This document shows, in pieces, positions 35,061 to 47,131 of a stretch of 64,000 nucleotides of DNA (its first letter is position 1; every line of letters begins with the position of its first letter). A program made the translations under genes and the position numbers. This DNA is from Phascolomyces articulosus. Its lineage: Eukaryota > Mucoromycota > Mucoromycetes > Mucorales > Lichtheimiaceae. The DNA lies in assembly GCA_025677815.1 (NCBI GenBank), contig JAIXMP010000008.1:310001-374000 (forward strand), read 5' to 3'. The notes under the pieces were generated by a model. It searched no databases, had not been told where the DNA came from, and saw only the letters and a list, made by a program, of their open reading frames with translations.

Positions 35061-38000
35061 ATGAATCCTTGTATGATCAATGAATCTTCAAATATACAAG
35101 CACCTTATTCACAAACCAATGGTGCCATGCCGGGGCAACAACAGCAACAATATACTGCACCATTAATCTTACCTGCTACAAACGGTACAGAAAACGATCG
35201 AAATACTGACATTCCACGACCAAAACGTAGTCGAGCCAAACGAAGTTGCGATCTTTGCCGAAAACGAAAGACGAAATGCAATGCCGATGTCGTTCAACCA
35301 TGTAATACTTGCCAAACCGCTGGGGTACAGTGTCAATTTCTAGTGGAACAAAAGAAACGAGGACCCAACGCTCGAAATTATATTGGGTCATTAGAAAATC
35401 GATTGAAACGGCTTGAAGGATTATTACAAAAAGCACAAGCGTCAGACGGACAGGATACAGCAGAAAATGATGGACATGATGCCTCATCCTCATCAACCCC
35501 ACCACCACAAGCAGCAACAGCAGCATCACGTCACAAACAATCATCTGGTGGTAGTGGTACGAGTTCAAACAATTCAATATCCAATGATGACGAAGATGAT
35601 GGTTTTTTGGAGGACTGTATCGATGAGAATCAGCCAATGATCCGTCCAACTGCCCCACAACAATCCAACGAGCCTTCTACATCCCATGTGTGTACTGAAC
35701 TTTCATCCGTAGACCCATCATTAGAACTCGTAGAATATTTTAATCAGCTACAATTAAGTGATTACGAACGAACACGTTATATTGGAGGAAGTGCAGGATA
35801 TCATATGATTGATCAACATTTATTTAAACGAAACTGGCGTCATCGTATTCGATCTCATCCCAATTGGGTCATTCAAAAGGTGAATGACGATGATACTGAA
35901 CATGTGATCATCAAAGCAGAAGAAATGCGACATAAACCACAATTCATGCCTGGAACACATGCGCTTTTACGATTCAGTGTTTTACAAGACATTCCTTTAT
36001 TAACATCGGAATTGGTCGATTGCATGATTCATGCGTAAGGAAGAATTTGTTTAAAAATTCTCTTTATGTATACATATTTACTAGTTTTGGGAACTAGCTT
36101 TTTTCTAACAGTTTTTTTAAATGATGCTATAGTTTTTTTAATCATATTCATCCTCATTGTCCTGTTGTCAACAAAGTATCATTCCTTGAACAGTATTATT
36201 TCCAAAATCCTCATGCACCAGATGAATATTTACTTTATGCTATATGTGCTGTATCCACCCTGTTTTTATCCATGGAAGATGATCTTGTCACTGGAACCAC
36301 TGTATGTCGTGAAACGGTAGTGGCAGTACGGAATAGTCTTCGTGAAAAGGCAAATAAAATTCTTGAAGTAGTTTATAAACGATCTCAAATATCTACCGTT
36401 CAAACCCTTGTTTTGTTATCTATGTTTGTATCCATGGCAGGTGACGACGATGATGACTCAGTTCATTGGTATGTATTAATGAATTTGGAGATGAATTAAA
36501 TCAAGATTTGACATATCCATTTCTTATTCCATTGTTTCAACTATTAATAATTGATTGTTATTTTTCCCACGATCTTCATATATTTTGAAGGTTTATCACT
36601 GGGACGGTAAGTCTTTTTACGGTTTTTGGAAAGGAAAAAAATGGGAATGATGGAAAGCTGGGCGAAAGTGGCACAACGTACTCACGTACACAATTCATTT
36701 TCATATAAAAAATTAGGCTATTCGCATGGCCCAGGATCTTGGATTGCACCGTAGTTCCACGCGATGGTTATTACCGGAAAATGAAATTGAATTGCGACGA
36801 CGGATATGGTATGCAGTCTACATTATGGATAAATGGATTGCAGCAGAATTGGGACGACCAGTTGCTATTTTGGATGAAGAATTTGATGTCGAATTACCTT
36901 CTGTTTATGAAATTACATCCATCTATCATTCTGAATCCAGACAAGCAGAAGTGCGACACATGAAACCAGCTCTTTTAATGGATGCAGAAACAGCATTGGA
37001 TGAAAAACGGCCCGTACATGCTGCATTTCTACACATGATATCACTGGCACGGACACTGGGTCAGGTGTTGGTTTCTTTATATTCTCCCAAAATGCAGTAT
37101 GCTGCACGTCGTAATATTTATTTAGTGGATACATTGAATATGGCCCTTACGAAATGGAAGATGTCCATTCCTCCAGATCTTCAATGTGAAGATAATAAAC
37201 CAGATAAAGCATTTCCCAATGGCGGTAAGTAATCGGAAGTAATTGCTTTTTTTAGGGAAGTAGAAGAAACATTAATGGGATAAGTTTATAATAGGGATGA
37301 TGCATATTTTCTATAATTGTGTTGTTCTTCTGCTCCATCGCCCATTTATTACGGATCATGATTCATCTAATATCAACCATGCTTTACAAGCATTGAGCGC
37401 ATGTACAGCAGCAGCCATTAACATTATTGATATGGTGGAAGAATTAGAAAAAATGGGAGTTATTTGTATGCCATGGTGTATGGTTGGATAGTAAGTTTTA
37501 TTATTTATTTTTGATGGATAATCAAGAAAAAAAATCAATTCTAGATATTAATTACGAATTGGGTGGTCTCCTTTCTATTAGTGCAACGTTTCAGGCAGCT
37601 ATTATTTTCCTTTTCAATGCAAGGAGCGATAACGAATATATTCGTCGTCAAGGCGCCAAAAATTTAATGCGATGTGCATATGCCTACAGAAAGGATGAAT
37701 GTATGAGTAAAAGTCGAACTGCCAAAGTACTATGTCAATTAACCCGACGATTCAGTATACCCATTGTTTCTGATGAAGAAGGAAGCGGATTGCCATGCTT
37801 ATCCAAAGAAGACCGTGACATTACTCCTGAACGCCCTACACGAAAACGTGATTATGAAGGGGATAGCATTCGATCTCATCGATCCAGTCCTGATAAACAA
37901 CCGAGAACGGCACCTTTACTTGGAAATACCAGTGAAGAAGCCATTTATTTCACTTCTCTTCCACGCGATATGAATTCTTCAAACAGATCTTTTACATCAC

Positions 38001-38698
38001 CAGAACATGTTGAAAATAATAATAGCAGCAACAGTACTTCATCTACACCACGAAATGACACAGCATCTTGTACCCCACCAGTTGGAGCGGGGCATCATTT
38101 GTGTAATTTGACAGGAACTGCAGAAGATACCATTATGGAAATGTTTTATCCAGCAGAAACTGGAATAAATAAGACCGCGAATACATCATCATCATCATCA
38201 TCATCACCAAAACAACAGCAATCAGCAACTGAGCCCAAAGCAACAGCGGCCGTAAATACAGCAACTGCTCCTAATTATGATAATAGCAATGCTAACGGTA
38301 GTCGTCCAAATAGTGGATTGTTTTCTCCATCTAATGTACCAATGTCACCAACTATTCAATTACCTGAGCAGAAACCTTATGATGCACCACCAGTACATGC
38401 ACCCACTGGATCGAATACTACGCCACAACAACAACAATTCAATTTTGTAGACACACTTCTCATGGAACAGCAGCAACAACAATCAGAACCTCAACAAGAA
38501 CAAGATATACAAGCTGCCCAATTTGAACAGTGTACAAACTCACTATTAAATCATACAGATGGATTACAATTTGATATAGCAAGTCTAACATCAGATGTTC
38601 CTATGTGGAGTTTACCAAGTGGTGTTACTTGGAGTGAGTGGGATTCATTATTAAATGATTCACAAGGAATACCTCAACAAGATCAAAATCATCATTAA
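35061..38698 (+). CDS. Zn2Cys6 fungal transcription factor, copy 1
   Basis: A nuclear DNA-binding regulator. Exons 35061-36034, 36133-36468, 36591-36606 (16 nt), 36717-37224, 37295-37490 and 37582-38698 join in frame to 1048 residues. The zinc cluster is C63-x2-C66-x6-C73-x7-C81-x2-C84-x6-C91, in RSCDLCRKRKTKC. It is followed by a basic linker and heptads (IGSLENRLKRLEGLLQ) for dimerisation. The fungal_trans middle domain spans about 230-700 with FFNHIHPHCPVVNKVSFLEQ, IRMAQDLGLHRSS, RIWYAVYIMDKW and LLLHRPFIT. The C-terminal 350 residues are Ser-, Asn- and Gln-rich, as in activation domains. Target genes are unknown. It is paralogous to the gene at 50126-53751 along its structured length. Confidence 0.92.
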
Positions 38699-39129
38699 CA
38701 GCAACCACATTAAAATATTATAACTGGGTGAAAAAAATATTTAATGTGTACGCCTTTTTCTTTTTGTTATACCCTTCAAACAAAAAAAAAAAAATGAGAG
38801 GTGCAAAAAATTGTTGAGTATTTTAATGCTAGTCATTATAATAAATAAAACCAGCCTTTTAAATCCCTACTTTTTTTTTTGAAGAAAAACTTGTACAATT
38901 ATAAATAAATAATAACAAAAAAAAAGAAGAAAAAAGATAGAGATGAACTGTATACAAGCTAAATAACAATAGAAAAGAGTTAAAATGAAATACGATAAAC
39001 AGAGGAAAAATCAAGTAAAAAGATTATAAGAAAAAAAGAAGTAAGATGTGAATAGAGAGGTTAATAAGAGAGTTAGAGAGAGATGGAATGAATTAAAGGA
39101 ATAAAAGTAATTTAAATAGAGAAATAATC
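38699..39129. other. Convergent 3' flanks
   Basis: The 431 bp between the regulator and LCB2 stops are A-rich on the plus strand. No gene or repeat of note. Confidence 0.5.
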
Positions 39130-41626
39130 TTATTCATAGGCAAATTCATCTTCATTGGGTGGAGTAACAAGCTTCAACATTAAAAGATCACCCACATCAC
39201 TAATATGTTTCAAAGCATGATCTATAATAATAAAAAGAAAGGAATAAGTCGATGTGCTTTCTGAATGAAAACAATAACTGAATATTTACCAAGATCTTCT
39301 CGGGTATGTGCAGCAGAGACACAGAATCTAGCTCGTGAGGATATGATAGGGGTAGCTGGATAACCACCTAAACAAACTGCAATGCCACGTTCAAGTAAAC
39401 AACGAGAGAATGCACTTTTAAAAAAAGTAGATGCAGCAGCAAGCAAAAATGATACACTTAGAAAAAAAACAAAAAAGATGGATAAACAAATACAATAAAC
39501 AATACACTTACGGCATCTTAGCAGGATTAAATAACAAAAGAGGAATGACAGGACTTCCATGATCACCATAGACGATAAAGCCCATTTGGCGTAAACGAGA
39601 GGAGAAGTACAAAGCGTTTTCAGCAAGGGTCTTGATACGTTTACGACCATCATCCGTACCATCTTCACCACTATACAATTTCAATTAAAAGATGCTAATC
39701 TATTAGAATCATTATAAAAAGATGAATAAAATAGAAAACTATTTACCAAATGATACGCATAGTCGTCATGACTTGTTGTGCAACAAGTACTGACATAGGT
39801 TCGGCATAAACATAAGCATGATTCTTAAGTCTTAAATGATCAATGACATTCTTATCACCAGCAATATAACCACCAGCAGCACCAAATGATTTAGTAAATG
39901 TCCCCATCATGATATCGACATTAGCAGGATCGACACCGAAAAAGTCGCAAATACCACCACCATTTTCACCCAATGCACCAATGGAATGTGCTTCATCAAC
40001 ATACAAATAGAACTATCATAAACAAATGAGTCAATAAGGTAATAGTTACACAAATGAATTTCATCTTTTTTCGGTGTCCTTTTCATATGCATCTTGAGAG
40101 GTTTATCAAAATGAAAATATTTACCCCAAACTCTTTTTTAAGTTCCACAAGACCAGGTAAATTCACCATGGTACCTTCCATTGAATAAAGACCTTCAACA
40201 ATAACAAGAATCTTTTTCCAAGGACGATGTGTACGTGGTTGACCCTGAGAAATCACTTCACGAAGTAATTCACGGAGATCATCCATATTATTATGTTTAA
40301 ATACTCGAACAGATGCACCTGATAATCTTACTCCGAATACGATAGAAGCATGGTTCAATTCATCGGAAATAACCAAGCATCCCTAGAAAAAACGGAGTCG
40401 TTGTTGTTTTTAGTGAGTTTAATTTGTGTCAATAGTGATTGTGGAAACAACTTTTTTTTTTACCTTATCAACTAAAGCAGGGATCGTGGTGGAATTGGTG
40501 GCAAAACCCATACTAACACACATGGCATCTTCTTTACCAACGAAACGTGCAACCATACGTTCTACTTCACCTAATAAATGAGTAGAGCCAGCTTCTGCAC
40601 GGACACTGGTACATGTCAAACCATATTGAACAGTAGCTTTTTCAACAGCATCAGCACATGTGCCTTTGTTATCTGAGAAACCCAAATAATTGTAACTGGC
40701 AAGGTTAAGACAAGTGGTCTTTTCGCCTGTCAATCTACAAGTTTTTGTTTGTTTGTTTGTTTATCATAATGAGTTCAAGTGTTTCATTTTCTATCATGGA
40801 TTAACTTTTTGGATTATATCATGAAAAATATCTTACTTGAAAGTCTTGTGAAAATCATTACTCTCACGGTCTAATACGTTAATTTTTCGGCCAGCTACAC
40901 CAGTGACGGGACGATTCCAACAATCGCTAAAAGTAATATAGAATAATCATATATTCTCTTTTTTTAGTTATCAAATTTCATTTTCCAAAAAACTTTAAAT
41001 GATGCAATCTCTTTACCGAATACGCATATAAAGACGACGAGTATAAAATGAATCGAAATCGGATACTAATGGTGCATAACCCTAATATAACATAAAAAAA
41101 TAATAATCAATGATTAGTATCTAATGGAAATAAAATGAAAGACGGGGGGTCCCATGATAATTTTTTATATATAGAACAGATTTATATATAAAATTGACAT
41201 CATATTCATGTTTCTCATGTCAAAAATAAAATAACATAAATAATGGATAATTACATTGCTTGTCTTAAGATGGGCATAAGCTTGAGGTTTCGCCACTTTA
41301 CCGAGGATATCACGCAAGTGGCCAAAAAGGATAAGCACAAAATAATTCAAATATGTCAACACCAAAACATACAATGGAGCCGCGTCCATCTTGTGTTCGA
41401 GATCGTCATATTTCATTTTAGGTTTTCGTGGAGGTGTCCATCGTTTGGTAGGTTGCTGTTGTTGTGGTATAAGGGAAGACGACGATTGACGAAGACCATC
41501 GTGATGATTATTCTTTTGAAGAAACGATGGAGGTGAAACGCTAAATGAATGATCGGACGACGATTTCGGTGTAGTAAGATTAATACTAGGAATACTAATT
41601 GTATGTGCTCTTTTTCCTTTGCCCAT
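39130..41626 (-). CDS. LCB2: Serine palmitoyltransferase subunit 2
   Basis: The catalytic PLP subunit of serine palmitoyltransferase, which condenses serine and palmitoyl-CoA in the first step of sphingolipid synthesis in the ER. Nine minus-strand exons are 41626-41255, 41081-41017, 40926-40837, 40734-40464, 40382-40125, 40012-39747, 39670-39512, 39414-39290 and 39221-39130, giving 565 residues against 561 in yeast. A membrane segment lies at about 83-104 ([19 protein letters not shown]). Family blocks are [42 protein letters not shown] and the PLP-lysine motif [13 protein letters not shown] (Lys393). Lys393 distinguishes it from the inactive LCB1 subunit. The N-terminal 70 residues are Ser/Pro-rich and poorly conserved. 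Confidence 0.96.
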
Positions 41627-42825
41627 GATTCCTCGTTAGTGTCAGAGTAGTGGTGAATTGGTTTTTGCCTTGAAAACGAAAAAGAAAGTAAAGAGGAAGA
41701 AGAGAGGAGAGGACAAGGAAAATATGATATCGCGCTCTTTGTAAAAAAAAAAGTTGATGGTTGTGTTTCCGCACTGTGTCCTTGCCCTTATCCAACAGAC
41801 TCGTTAGTCCTTTGTTTTTTTTGCAATATGTGTCACCTTACGGCTGTTCTATTTGTCCTTGGCAATTTGAACTAAGAAACCAGGGACTAATATGCAAATT
41901 GTAAATCGTTTTCCCTCATTTTGCTGCGTTACCTTCCGCTTGGTACTTGCCTTATTTCTTTATTCGTTGGCATTTCCATGCAAACATTTATCTTGTCCTC
42001 TTCAACTGATCATAAACTCTTCTGTTTGATGGTGTATTTCGAGTAATATAGATTTTATTATTTTGATTGATAATATACTTTTTATACAAGTTCCGCTCTT
42101 TTATATATATATAAATATCAATAGATGCCCATACTCTTGGTACCCAGGCAAGGATACTGGTTACTATTATATACTACAAAAGTCAAAAATGGATGCAATC
42201 ATATTGATTCAGCCTCTTTTCAATTGAACAAAGATCTCATAGATAGTTATGTTTGTACGATCATAAATCAACAATATTCTTTACTATGTGTTTTCCCTTT
42301 TACTGTGCAGGTATTAGAGTCTCTTACCAATGGCCTGTCAAATATAAAACTAATTGAAAAAATAAATGATTGATCTATCTGAAATCGAACCTTTATTATT
42401 TATATCATGCCATATGAAGCTTTGGAATCCAGATACAAAAAAAGTGGTACAAAAAGCAAAAAGCGATGTTCTAGACGATTGTCCATGTTATTGCGCCGCT
42501 TTTATTTATCTTATTTGCTTAGCAACATTATCGCTGCTAAGCGTTCCTTTATTTAAAGGAAAGTATCATAATCATTTCTATGATTTAAACGATGGAGTAT
42601 AACCCATAAAGTCGTTCATATCACCGAGATGCTTACGCGCGCAATAATATGAATTGCATAAGGATAGTTTCTTATTGGCTATTTTATCATCTATTTTCTT
42701 GATTGTTGAATGAGTCAAGAAAAAGTTGCTTATAAATAGAACTGAGTTTTCTTTTTCTTTTCTTTACATATTGTACAACCAAGAAAAAACACACGCTCCT
42801 CCTCCATATTTTATATACATATACA
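41627..42825. other. Divergent region, LCB2 / NMN adenylyltransferase
   Basis: This 1.2 kb must carry both promoters. A TA-rich TATA-like run at about 42098-42117 precedes an ATG at 42125 that opens an 82-codon frame. That frame overlaps the start of a second, 78-codon frame listed separately. Neither is recognisable. Confidence 0.45.
42366..42602 (+). CDS. Possible small single-pass membrane protein, unrecognised
   Basis: An ATG-started frame of 78 codons. It has a Cys-rich stretch DDCPCYCAAF followed by a hydrophobic segment IYLICLATLSLLSVPLF (about residues 47-63) that would span a membrane. I do not recognise it, and it has no splice partner I can defend. The upstream 82-codon frame (42125-42373) overlaps its first codons. 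It could be a real small gene, exons of something larger, or chance. Confidence 0.22.
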   Translation: MIDLSEIEPLLFISCHMKLWNPDTKKVVQKAKSDVLDDCPCYCAAFIYLICLATLSLLSVPLFKGKYHNHFYDLNDGV

Positions 42826-44272
42826 ATGTCGAGTCCGCATCTTATTAAATCAGTATTAAGATCAAATAATGTAAACGTTACAAAAAGTAATTTTGACGAA
42901 GATTATGTATTTCCACGAGAGCAGTTGCCTAAAGTTATGGAAGGTTTGTTTTTTAATACTCTTTCCCGACATTGTGGAAAGAGTTTTCTTTTTATGTTAT
43001 TTGTTGGATAAGAGATAGGATATTAATATGGGGTATTACGTGTACTTATGCTCTTTTCGTTTCATAATAAAATAGATGATAGTAAAACTCCATTGGTCCT
43101 TATTGCATGTGGTTCCTATTCTCCTATTACTTATTTACACTTGCGCATGTTTGGTGAGTTTTGTGTGTGTTGGATCGAGACAAAAAAAAAAAGACAACAA
43201 TTTCTGCATAAAAATATTACTCATCCAGGAATTCTATATAAAAAAAAAAGAAATGGCACAAGATCATTTTAGAGAGAAAAAAGAATTCGAGCTTATTGCA
43301 GGTTACTACTCACCTGTTTCGGACGGATATGGAAAAGAAGGATTAGCTGAAGCAAAACATCGTGTTAAAATCTGTCAATTGGCTGTTGAATCCACATCCA
43401 ATTGGCTAATGGTAGATTCTTGGGAATCTCGACAAGAACAGTACCAACGAACAGCTGTAGTTTTGGACCATTTTGATCATGAATTAAATGATATTGGCGG
43501 AGGCATTAAAACATCCACAGGTAATTGTAATAACCCTCCCTTAAGTGTAAAAAAAAGAAAGATGGATTGAAAATCCTCATGTTGCCTTTCTTACTTTATA
43601 GGCGAGAGAAAGAAAATTAGAATTATGTTATTAGCTGGTGGTGATTTGATTGCTTCTTTTGGTCATCCTGGAGTATGGACTCCAAAAGATGTAAGTTTCT
43701 ATGGTGAAAAAAAGAGACTCTAGAGATCTGCCCATGTATGATTTTTTACTGACAACCATGCTTATTAGTTACATCATATCGTGGGCGATTATGGATGTGT
43801 GATTATTGAAAGGTATAAGATGAACTATGCTTTTTTTCATTTCTTGGATCAATTATGTTCTTTTTTTCTGATGGAATCATAAACTTACATTTTTTTAGAA
43901 CTGGAACGGACGTATATGGTTTCTTATTATCCCATGATGTATTATATGAGCATCGCGTAGGTTATCTAGCATTATTTTCCATACATCTTATTATTTTTTT
44001 ATGATGGATTACTCAAAACTGAATATTTCTTTTATTTGTTCCAATAGATGAATATTTCTGTGATAAAACAACTTATTCATAATGACATCAGCTCCACAAA
44101 AGTCAGGTAAATGTTTATTACAATGCGTAACGTTTTGGCACATTTCTAATTCATCAAAAACTGTAGGTTATTTGTGAAACGTGGCATGTCTATCAAGTAT
44201 CTGTTACCAAATCCTGTTATCGATTACATTTACGAACACGAATTATACAAAGCAAAACCAGACACTTATTAA
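42826..44272 (+). CDS. Nicotinamide mononucleotide adenylyltransferase (NMNAT)
   Basis: Joins NMN or nicotinate mononucleotide to ATP to form NAD or its acid form, the shared last-but-one step of NAD synthesis. Eight exons are 42826-42943, 43076-43153, 43251-43520, 43602-43690, 43769-43812, 43899-43956, 44048-44106 and 44167-44272, in frame to 273 residues. The nucleotidyltransferase signature GSYSPITYLHLRMFE holds Thr58-x2-His61. LMVDSWESRQEQYQRT, LLAGGDLIASFGHPGVW and HHIVGDYGCVIIERTGTD are eukaryotic NMNAT blocks. The second signature ISSTKVR is at 233-239. The first 30 residues precede the domain and could be a targeting or disordered tail. Yeast has two such enzymes (Nma1, Nma2); which one this matches cannot be said. 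Confidence 0.94.
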
Positions 44273-44763
44273 CTGTATTCTCCAACTTAAATATCATACC
44301 AATCACTATCTCCCTCATTAGACTCATGATACAATGTTTTTTTTCCACTGAATATAGTAAACAGCAACCCATAACAATATATATGTACATGTATATATAA
44401 AAATAATTTTATTTTTTTGTGGTATATGCATCCATTGGTGTTTATTAAGGGAAAGAGTTGAGCGCAGGAGACTGTGAAAAGTAGGTGTAGGTGGCGAAAA
44501 AAAAGGGCGAAGAAAGTCGGGTCATTATGCATTAGTTTATAAGGATCCTTATCCAGCTTTCCCCAGCAACATAATCATTATATATCCGGGACATGCAAGG
44601 GGGATTGTAAAAAAACATAATTGTGAGTATAGATAGATATGAGGAGGTGAAGTGGCATAAAAAGGGTTTTCGTCATGTATGTGTATCCATAATTTTACAA
44701 ATTGCTAAATATATATATATATATATATATATTCATCAGGTTGATGGTAAACTCCCTTCCTTT
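44273..44763. other. Convergent 3' flanks with AT repeat
   Basis: The 491 bp between the NMNAT and BOS1 stops contain (AT)12 at 44709-44732. No gene is seen. Confidence 0.5.
44709..44732. repeat. (AT)12 microsatellite
   Basis: Twelve perfect AT units about 30 bp beyond the BOS1 stop codon. Confidence 0.85.
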
Positions 44764-45420
44764 TTAACCAAGGTAATGTGAAATAGCCCATAATACAAGT
44801 AAAGTAATTGCCAACCCAACAAAAAAAATCCATTTATCTTGAGCTGTACGTCGTTCAATATATCGAATTACATTTTTAGATAGTCCAAGTGTATTAGCAG
44901 CATCCAGTAACTTTTTTTGTGTCTTTTTCAAAATGCCATGTTGATCCGTCAAATTTTCCAACAAATTTTGTGCTTGATCAATAAAGCTATCCAATTGTGC
45001 ATCGGTAGAATTCACAAAAGAAGCTTCCCGCATAGCAAAAGCGGATCTGGACTCTTCAAAAGGTTGATATGGATTATCGCGTGTACTATTATTGCCTCCT
45101 CTTCGAGCCAATAAACTTTCCCGGTTTTGTTCATAACGTTGTGTTTCTTGTTGTCGTTTGATGGATTCGAATTGAGATCGCATATCTTGTAAATCTCGAC
45201 GGAATTTCGATACGCGTGAGAGGGCGGTTTCTTTTTTGACAGCTACGTCTTCTCGTTTGGCAAGATTGTCATAGTCATCAATGGATCGTTGTAAAGTGTT
45301 AAATGATGCTGATATTTGTCCTTGTAATCCGGCTGATGAATCTTGACCAGAGGCAAATTTTTCGAGATCGCGTTGAAGGGCTACAGATTGTTTCAATGCA
45401 TGATTATAAAGGGAGTTCAT
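44764..45420 (-). CDS. BOS1: ER-Golgi Qb-SNARE Bos1 / membrin
   Basis: Bos1 (GOSR2/membrin in animals) is the Qb-SNARE for fusion of ER-derived vesicles with the Golgi. The gene is intronless and gives 218 residues, a normal length. The start is the only ATG near the 5' end of the frame. The N-terminus MNSLYNHALKQSVALQRDLE and the following helices (NTLQRSIDDYDNLAKRED, RVSKFRRDLQDM) form the regulatory bundle. The SNARE helix covers about 135-193, with LENLTDQHGILKKTQKKLL and ANTLGLSKNVIRYIERR, the family's LGLSN.V.R.IEKR signature. The Gln in LTDQHGIL is the likely zero-layer residue by eye. The C-terminal anchor is WIFFVGLAITLLVLWAISHYL. Confidence 0.93.
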   Translation of the reverse strand: MNSLYNHALKQSVALQRDLEKFASGQDSSAGLQGQISASFNTLQRSIDDYDNLAKREDVAVKKETALSRVSKFRRDLQDMRSQFESIKRQQETQRYEQNRESLLARRGGNNSTRDNPYQPFEESRSAFAMREASFVNSTDAQLDSFIDQAQNLLENLTDQHGILKKTQKKLLDAANTLGLSKNVIRYIERRTAQDKWIFFVGLAITLLVLWAISHYLG

Positions 45421-47131
45421 TTTTTTGGCTGGGATGCATATAGAAGTCGTTACAAAAGAAAATAAGGAGGATATATATGTGAGAAGAAGGGTTTCTGAGT
45501 GTGGCAAATTCGACGTGGCCAACAAATTGCGGTGCTTTTTGAGTCGTGACTTTATTGATAGGTTGAATTTATTAATTCAGGCAAAATTTGCTCGCATGAA
45601 CACCTGTGTTTATACAAAGGAAACATTTGAATGTGTGTCTATAAATACTAGTAATAATTTGTGTTGTTATTAAATAAATATGCAATTATACAAATGTTGT
45701 GTTACAAATTCGTTATATATGTTTTTTTGAACCATAATAATTGTTGGATCGAGGATCTTGTTTATTATAGAGGCAGTTGCTACGTCTAATAATAAGCAAT
45801 CGCTCCTCTGTTAACCAAGGTAACTCAAACCTAAATTTGGGCTTAGCCTTATTTATTTACAATAAACTATTAGCTTGAAACATTTATTATATGGTTGTAA
45901 TATATATTATCATACCAAAACAAAAGAAATACGTATGAGATTGGCAAACACGAAACAATATACTTTTAAAGTTGAGATGTTCATCAGCCTGATATATTGG
46001 GTAAATCCCATCCTTCGGGTCGAACTGATTCAATCATAATTCTTGGTATACGCCAAAGTAACTTATATATATAACAAATGATACGTAATATATATAATCA
46101 CTTTCTAGACAAAATAATCATGGAAAGATTATACAAGAAATGATGTCTCAAGCTATTTCCACTTATCTATCCAAAAAGCTTATTATTGTCATCTTTAATA
46201 TAATATCAGTCGTACAAAACTTTAAGTATATTAAACAAAAAGTAATTTAGAGAGTTGAGTATCAAGAATCTAGTGATATGAAACTGATGTTGAAAACACG
46301 ATGCGTTTTGTTAGCATATAATTGCAGTTAATTTAATAACGTTTGCTAGGAGGATGAGAGTGGGCTTAGTAGTCTACTAGCTAATATGTTCTATTTAATA
46401 CATCGTACTCACCTTTTATCAGATAAATTAAATGAACCATATCGTGAATAAGAAACAAACTCTTTTCATTGCAGCCAGAAAAGCTAATCAATTACTATTA
46501 CATAAAAAGAAATACAAGTAGCTGTGATTTCAATATCCAATGTTAAAAAAGAATAAGCTTTCCATCATGATCATGCTCAACCCATCAATCAATCACATAA
46601 TACTTCGTATTAATATAAATATTGATTAAATAAACAGGTTCAAATAAATCTATTTTGTAAACAAATCATCCTAAAAAAAAGACGCCACTGTGAATGATCT
46701 TGTGGCGATTGTCCAAAAATAAACTTAACAAAACCATTTTAGAGTTCAGTATAATGTAGCACTTGTCACACAGTGAGGCTTTTACTTTTTCTTTCATTAT
46801 TTGGGATCGCTATTCTCATTTCTTCATCTTTTTTTCCTTGTTGTATTTTTTCAGTTCATTTGCATATTTATTATATGGTTTTTTGTCATTTATCCTAGAC
46901 GACAAGCTATTATAGTTTACGACTTCGTTCTATACCTATTATATATCCTATTTTTAAGGTGAGAAAAAACTTGCGATGTATTTAGTGGTTTTGAACGTTA
47001 TATACAATCTTTCAAAAGATTTATCCATTTTCCGTACTTCTTATTAATATAAAAAAAAAACCAGAGAATTTTTCATCTATTAGTTATTGTTATATATTAT
47101 TATTCTTATTCTTATTGTTACTAGAAGGGAA
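45421..47131. other. 1.7 kb divergent intergenic region
   Basis: Between BOS1 (-) and the HET-like gene (+), AT-rich with stops in all frames. The BOS1 promoter lies at the left end. No coding sequence, RNA gene or repeat family is seen. Confidence 0.5.

Noticed and set aside
42125..42373. 82-codon frame after a TATA-like run
   Set aside because: No recognisable domain, and it overlaps another frame in a way unusual for eukaryotic genes.
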